Source: Bacillota bacterium (GTDB lineage: Bacteria > Bacillota > Clostridia > Lachnospirales > Lachnospiraceae). From it: 8,749 bases of DNA. The stretch covers positions 1 to 8,749 of the forward strand of contig JAEYPA010000065.1 in the NCBI GenBank assembly GCA_023411225.1, read 5' to 3'. The notes beneath the pieces were generated by a model, which was not told the origin of the DNA, made no database searches, and saw nothing but the letters and a program-made list of their open reading frames with translations. How positions within the stretch are numbered: the stretch's first letter is position 1; each line of letters opens with the position of its first letter. This document shows positions 5,687 through 8,749 of the stretch, one piece after another. A program made the translations under genes and the position numbers.

Positions 5687-7012
5687 ATGAAACAAAAAAT
5701 GAAAAAGTTACTATCTGGGATAATAGTATTATCAATGCTTTCCACTCTCTTAGTAGGATGTGGAAATAATTCAAAGGAAGATAAAGTCGAAGGTAAAGAT
5801 GAAGGTAAAGAAGCAAAAGTACTCACACTGTATTCTTCAAAGGATCAGTGGAATGACCAGTGTAAAAAGGCGGCCAATATTATCAAAGAGAAATATGGAA
5901 TCGAACTGGATGTTGTGGTAATGCCAAATGAAGATATTGAGGGTGTATTAAGCTCTAAATTAGCAACTAATGATGCGCCAGATCTGTTTCTTGCAAATGC
6001 TCCACAAAGAGCGGAGCAGTATAATGCTAAGGAAAATTGTGAAACCCTTGATGATGAACCATGGGTATCGCGGTTGGCTGCTCCAGAAATTTTGAAACAC
6101 CGGGAAGATGGTCACATTTATGCGATGCCGGTTACCAGCTCCGCTTCATTCTTCGGTGGGATATACTACAACAAAAAAAAGATGAAAGAACTGGGCTATG
6201 AAAACCCGCAGCCAAAGACCATGGATGAATTCTGGGCGATGCTTAAAGATATTAAGGAACAAGGTGTAACCCCAATCTACACTACGGATGCTGATGCCTG
6301 GACAACACAGATATGGACAACAATGGGGTGGGGAGTAGCTCTGAGTGATCAAAGTGATACGATATATAAAGACCTGCTGTCAAATAAAAAGAAGTTCTCA
6401 GATATTCCGGAAATGGTGGAAGTCCTAAAGGATTTGCAGAAGTTGCACAAAGAGGGATACAGTAATGAAAATCACGCTTCACAAACATATGATACGGGCA
6501 TTTCAATGATTGCTGAAGGTAAGTATCCGATGGTTATCCAAGGAGAATTTTTTGAGGATGCCTTAGCCAAAGAATATCCGGACGTAGAGTTGGGTTCCTT
6601 CGCAATTCCTTTTAACGATAAGGATGAGCTAGCCATTGGAGCATACACAGTAGGTATGTGGGTACCTAAAGGTGGAAATGTGGAATTGGCTAAGAAGTTT
6701 ATGAATTACTGGTGTTCTGAAGAAGTTATGGGTGAGGTTTACAAGGAATTTCCTACTGCCAGTGCATGGAGTGATATTGATGGCGGAGACGTGCTACCGG
6801 CGCAGAAGTATTTGATTGATACCTATGTGAATAATAATAAATATACATACGAGTGGGATTCCTATTTTGATGTAGCTAGACCAATAATGGAAAGTTTTCT
6901 GTTTTCCGGAATTGTTCAGGTTACCATGGATGAAGAACCGGAGAAGATTATTACTGAATGGGATAAGCAGTATGAGAGCTTTATGAAAGATAAAGGAGTG
7001 GACGGCTTTTAA
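5687..7012 (+). CDS. lipoprotein extracellular solute-binding protein of a CUT1 sugar ABC transporter
   Basis: The chosen 441-residue protein begins MKQKMKKLL, a lipoprotein signal peptide: basic n-region, hydrophobic core 8-23, and lipobox LVGC with Cys25 as the lipidated residue. A charged, flexible linker (28-43, Glu/Lys/Asp-rich) follows. The mature part looks like a family 1 solute-binding protein: VLTLYSSKDQW near 45, KLATNDAPDLFLANA (91-105), the HIYAMPVTSSASFFGGIYYNKKKMKELG region (143-170), PKTMDEFWAMLKDIKEQGVTPI (176-197), and AIGAYTVGMWVPKGGNVELAKKFMNYW (316-342). It is expected to be anchored to the outer face of the membrane and to deliver a carbohydrate to the permeases encoded just downstream. 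Several aromatic residues (Trp205, Trp210, Trp215, Trp325, Trp361, Trp390) are candidates for sugar stacking, but the substrate cannot be named. Its leader carries operator copy 2. Starting at 5672 would add five residues, MEDNG. Confidence 0.93.
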   Translation: MKQKMKKLLSGIIVLSMLSTLLVGCGNNSKEDKVEGKDEGKEAKVLTLYSSKDQWNDQCKKAANIIKEKYGIELDVVVMPNEDIEGVLSSKLATNDAPDLFLANAPQRAEQYNAKENCETLDDEPWVSRLAAPEILKHREDGHIYAMPVTSSASFFGGIYYNKKKMKELGYENPQPKTMDEFWAMLKDIKEQGVTPIYTTDADAWTTQIWTTMGWGVALSDQSDTIYKDLLSNKKKFSDIPEMVEVLKDLQKLHKEGYSNENHASQTYDTGISMIAEGKYPMVIQGEFFEDALAKEYPDVELGSFAIPFNDKDELAIGAYTVGMWVPKGGNVELAKKFMNYWCSEEVMGEVYKEFPTASAWSDIDGGDVLPAQKYLIDTYVNNNKYTYEWDSYFDVARPIMESFLFSGIVQVTMDEEPEKIITEWDKQYESFMKDKGVDGF

Positions 7013-7029
7013 TTGCCCTACAGATTGAG

Positions 7030-7914
7030 ATGAGAAAAAAAAACAAATCACGAATAGATAGATTATATCCGAAAACCCTATTGATTCCTGTAATCGCTAT
7101 CTTTGTAATCTTTTTTATTGTTCCAGTGGTAGGAGGTATATTTATATCTTTTACCAACTGGGATATAACTAGGACTGGTAAGAACTTTATCGGTTTTGAT
7201 AATTACATTTCCATATTACAGGATAGTATATTTCTCAAGAGTGTCAAGAACACATTGATATTTACTATATTTATAGTGGTATTCAGAAATGTTATAGCGA
7301 TTCTGTTGGCCCTGGCACTAAGTAGAAACTTAAAGAGCACTACATTTTTACGGACAGTTTTCTATATCCCCGCAGTTTTAAGCTACATAGTGGTGGGAAT
7401 TATGTTTAATGCTCTCTTTCAGATGGACGGAACGGTTAATCAAATTCTGCAGTTCTTTGGAATTGGGATCAGACACGAATGGGTGGCAAGTACTAATACC
7501 GCTATGTTGACAGTTATACTTATGGATATCTGGAAGTGGACGGGTTTCCATATGATTATTTATATTGCTGGTTTAACGGCCATACCTCATGATTATTATG
7601 AAGCATCTAAAATTGACGGAGCCTCTTCTTGGAAACAGTTCTGGAAGATAACTCTGCCCCTGTTAACACCGGCCCTTACTATAAATATCACTCAGTCCAT
7701 AATTGGGGGATTTAGAGTTTTTGAGCAGGTTTTAACCCTGACAAAGGGGGGACCGGGTAATGAATCAACGGTGGTAGGTTTAATGATTTATCAGAATTTC
7801 GGTAGGGGTTTCTATGGAAAAGCGACTGCTATGACTATGCTGCTTTCAGTCGTGGTAGTGATTGTTACAATATTTATACGTAAATACTTTGCAAAGAAGG
7901 AGGTGGGGAACTGA
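7030..7914 (+). CDS. sugar ABC transporter permease, MalF/UgpA type
   Basis: A 294-residue membrane protein with six predicted membrane segments at about 17-40, 73-98, 107-131, 159-182, 210-230 and 264-286. The cytoplasmic EAA loop, which docks to the ATPase, is clear: EASKIDGASSWKQFWKITLP (191-210), followed by LLTP. Other family marks are the SFTNWD segment after the first membrane helix, FIGFDNYISIL (53-63), and the TKGGPGNEST segment (238-247) with the following MIYQNFGRGFYGKATAM. It pairs with the next permease to form the channel. It starts 17 bases after the binding-protein stop. The ribosome binding site is poor (ATTGAG only), suggesting coupling to upstream translation or low expression. 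The ATG at 7030 is the only reasonable start. Confidence 0.95.
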   Translation: MRKKNKSRIDRLYPKTLLIPVIAIFVIFFIVPVVGGIFISFTNWDITRTGKNFIGFDNYISILQDSIFLKSVKNTLIFTIFIVVFRNVIAILLALALSRNLKSTTFLRTVFYIPAVLSYIVVGIMFNALFQMDGTVNQILQFFGIGIRHEWVASTNTAMLTVILMDIWKWTGFHMIIYIAGLTAIPHDYYEASKIDGASSWKQFWKITLPLLTPALTINITQSIIGGFRVFEQVLTLTKGGPGNESTVVGLMIYQNFGRGFYGKATAMTMLLSVVVVIVTIFIRKYFAKKEVGN

Positions 7915-8741
7915 TGTTAAAAAAGAAATATACAGTTAAAACAGTAGTTTTGGAACTGTTTATGTTATTACTTAGTCTGGTAGTTATAATTCCCTTGCTG
8001 GTAGTAACCTTTGGTTCGATGAAGACTGCCTCGGAAGCGGCAAAGTTTAATTTTGCAGCACCAACCAAATGGCTTTTTAGTAACTTTACTGAGGTTATTG
8101 AAAAAGCAAATTTGGGTTTGGCATTTAAAAACAGTTTTATTATTACTACGATAGTTGTAATAGTGACCTCATTAATTTGTGCCTTGGGTGCCTTTATCAT
8201 CGCCCGCCGAAAGGATCGGCTAAGTGAATTCTTAAACACCTTCTTCTCCTTAGGGTTGATTGTACCAATGTGTATTGTGCCGACTATCTATTTGCTAAAT
8301 ATGCTGCATCTTAATAATACCAAGACTGGTATGATACTAGTGTTAATTGCTTCTAATGTAGCATGGGCGGTGTTCTTGTTAAGTAATTTTATGAATACGA
8401 TTCCTAAAGAACTGGACGAAGCAGCATTTATTGATGGCTGTGGCTCACTAAGGTTGTTCTGGTACATTATCTTGCCTTTGCTAAAACCAGTATTAATGAC
8501 CAATGTAGTAATTGTCGGTATGGGAACATGGAATGATTTGCAAACCCCATTGTATCTTCTCAACTCCAACAAGAACATCACAATGCCTTTAACCGTATAC
8601 AATTTCAAGGGACAATACTTTTCTGAATGGAACTTAATTTTTGCCGATATGGTGCTTGTGGCGATACCGATGCTTATTCTTTTCCTGATTTGTCAAAAGT
8701 ACATTGTTAAAGGTATCACTGCAGGAGCGGTTAAAGGTTGA
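7914..8741 (+). CDS. sugar ABC transporter permease, MalG type
   Basis: A 275-residue inner-membrane permease. Membrane segments are at about 11-34, 71-97, 107-130, 138-160, 183-204 and 242-262. The EAA loop reads ELDEAAFIDGCGSLRLFWYI (166-185) then LPLLKP, with the conserved Glu, Ala and Asp-Gly. WNDLQTPL (206-213) and the C-terminus KGITAGAVKG are also typical of MalG-like proteins. The ATG overlaps the previous stop by one base (TGATG) and follows a strong AAGGAGGTG (7897-7905), so the two permeases are translationally coupled and probably made in equal amounts. No ATPase gene is seen before the window ends eight bases after the stop; in CUT1 systems it is often a shared MsmK-like protein encoded elsewhere. 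Sugar-processing enzymes may follow to the right. Confidence 0.95.
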   Translation: MLKKKYTVKTVVLELFMLLLSLVVIIPLLVVTFGSMKTASEAAKFNFAAPTKWLFSNFTEVIEKANLGLAFKNSFIITTIVVIVTSLICALGAFIIARRKDRLSEFLNTFFSLGLIVPMCIVPTIYLLNMLHLNNTKTGMILVLIASNVAWAVFLLSNFMNTIPKELDEAAFIDGCGSLRLFWYIILPLLKPVLMTNVVIVGMGTWNDLQTPLYLLNSNKNITMPLTVYNFKGQYFSEWNLIFADMVLVAIPMLILFLICQKYIVKGITAGAVKG

Positions 8742-8749
8742 CATAAGAT

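Noticed and set aside
1..8749. tRNA, rRNA, CRISPR array, phage or toxin-antitoxin genes
   Set aside because: Looked for by eye on both strands; no cloverleaf, regular repeat-spacer pattern or matching protein was seen.

Overview
The window is AT-rich DNA from a Gram-positive, low-GC anaerobe, most likely a clostridium of the Lachnospiraceae type. The evidence is strong AGGAGG-like ribosome binding sites, a lipoprotein sugar-binding protein, a LacI/ABC sugar operon with no ATPase gene in view, and a fused tetrapyrrole gene of clostridial style. This taxonomic placement is inference; there is no rRNA or other marker gene. All genes are on the + strand.

Layout. (1) 2-2101: the 3' part of one long gene that fuses hydroxymethylbilane synthase (HemC), uroporphyrinogen-III C-methyltransferase (CobA/SUMT) and uroporphyrinogen-III synthase (HemD). 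Its start lies outside the window. Together the three activities turn porphobilinogen into precorrin-2, the branch toward siroheme and cobalamin. (2) 2102-2349: AT-rich intergenic DNA with candidate promoter elements and a weak Fur-box-like inverted repeat. (3) 2350-3435: a family 2 glycosyltransferase with a TPR tail; acceptor unknown. (4) 3527-4353: a decayed IS256-family transposase, readable in pieces over all three frames, with stop codons, frameshifts, internal deletions and altered conserved residues. (5) 4437-8741: a carbohydrate-uptake locus: LacI-family repressor, lipoprotein solute-binding protein, and two MalF/MalG-type permeases. It probably continues past the right edge.

Regulation. 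The same 16-bp sequence, containing the perfect 14-bp palindrome TTAAAACGTTTTAA, lies just downstream of a near-consensus promoter in front of the repressor gene and again just in front of the binding-protein gene. The simple reading is that the LacI protein represses both itself and the transporter until its sugar ligand is present. No ATPase gene is visible; CUT1 transporters of this group commonly share an MsmK/MalK-type ATPase encoded elsewhere.

No clearly new biological system is visible. The most useful observations are the triple HemC-CobA-HemD fusion, the duplicated operator that defines a local regulon, and the well-preserved decay record of the IS256 remnant.
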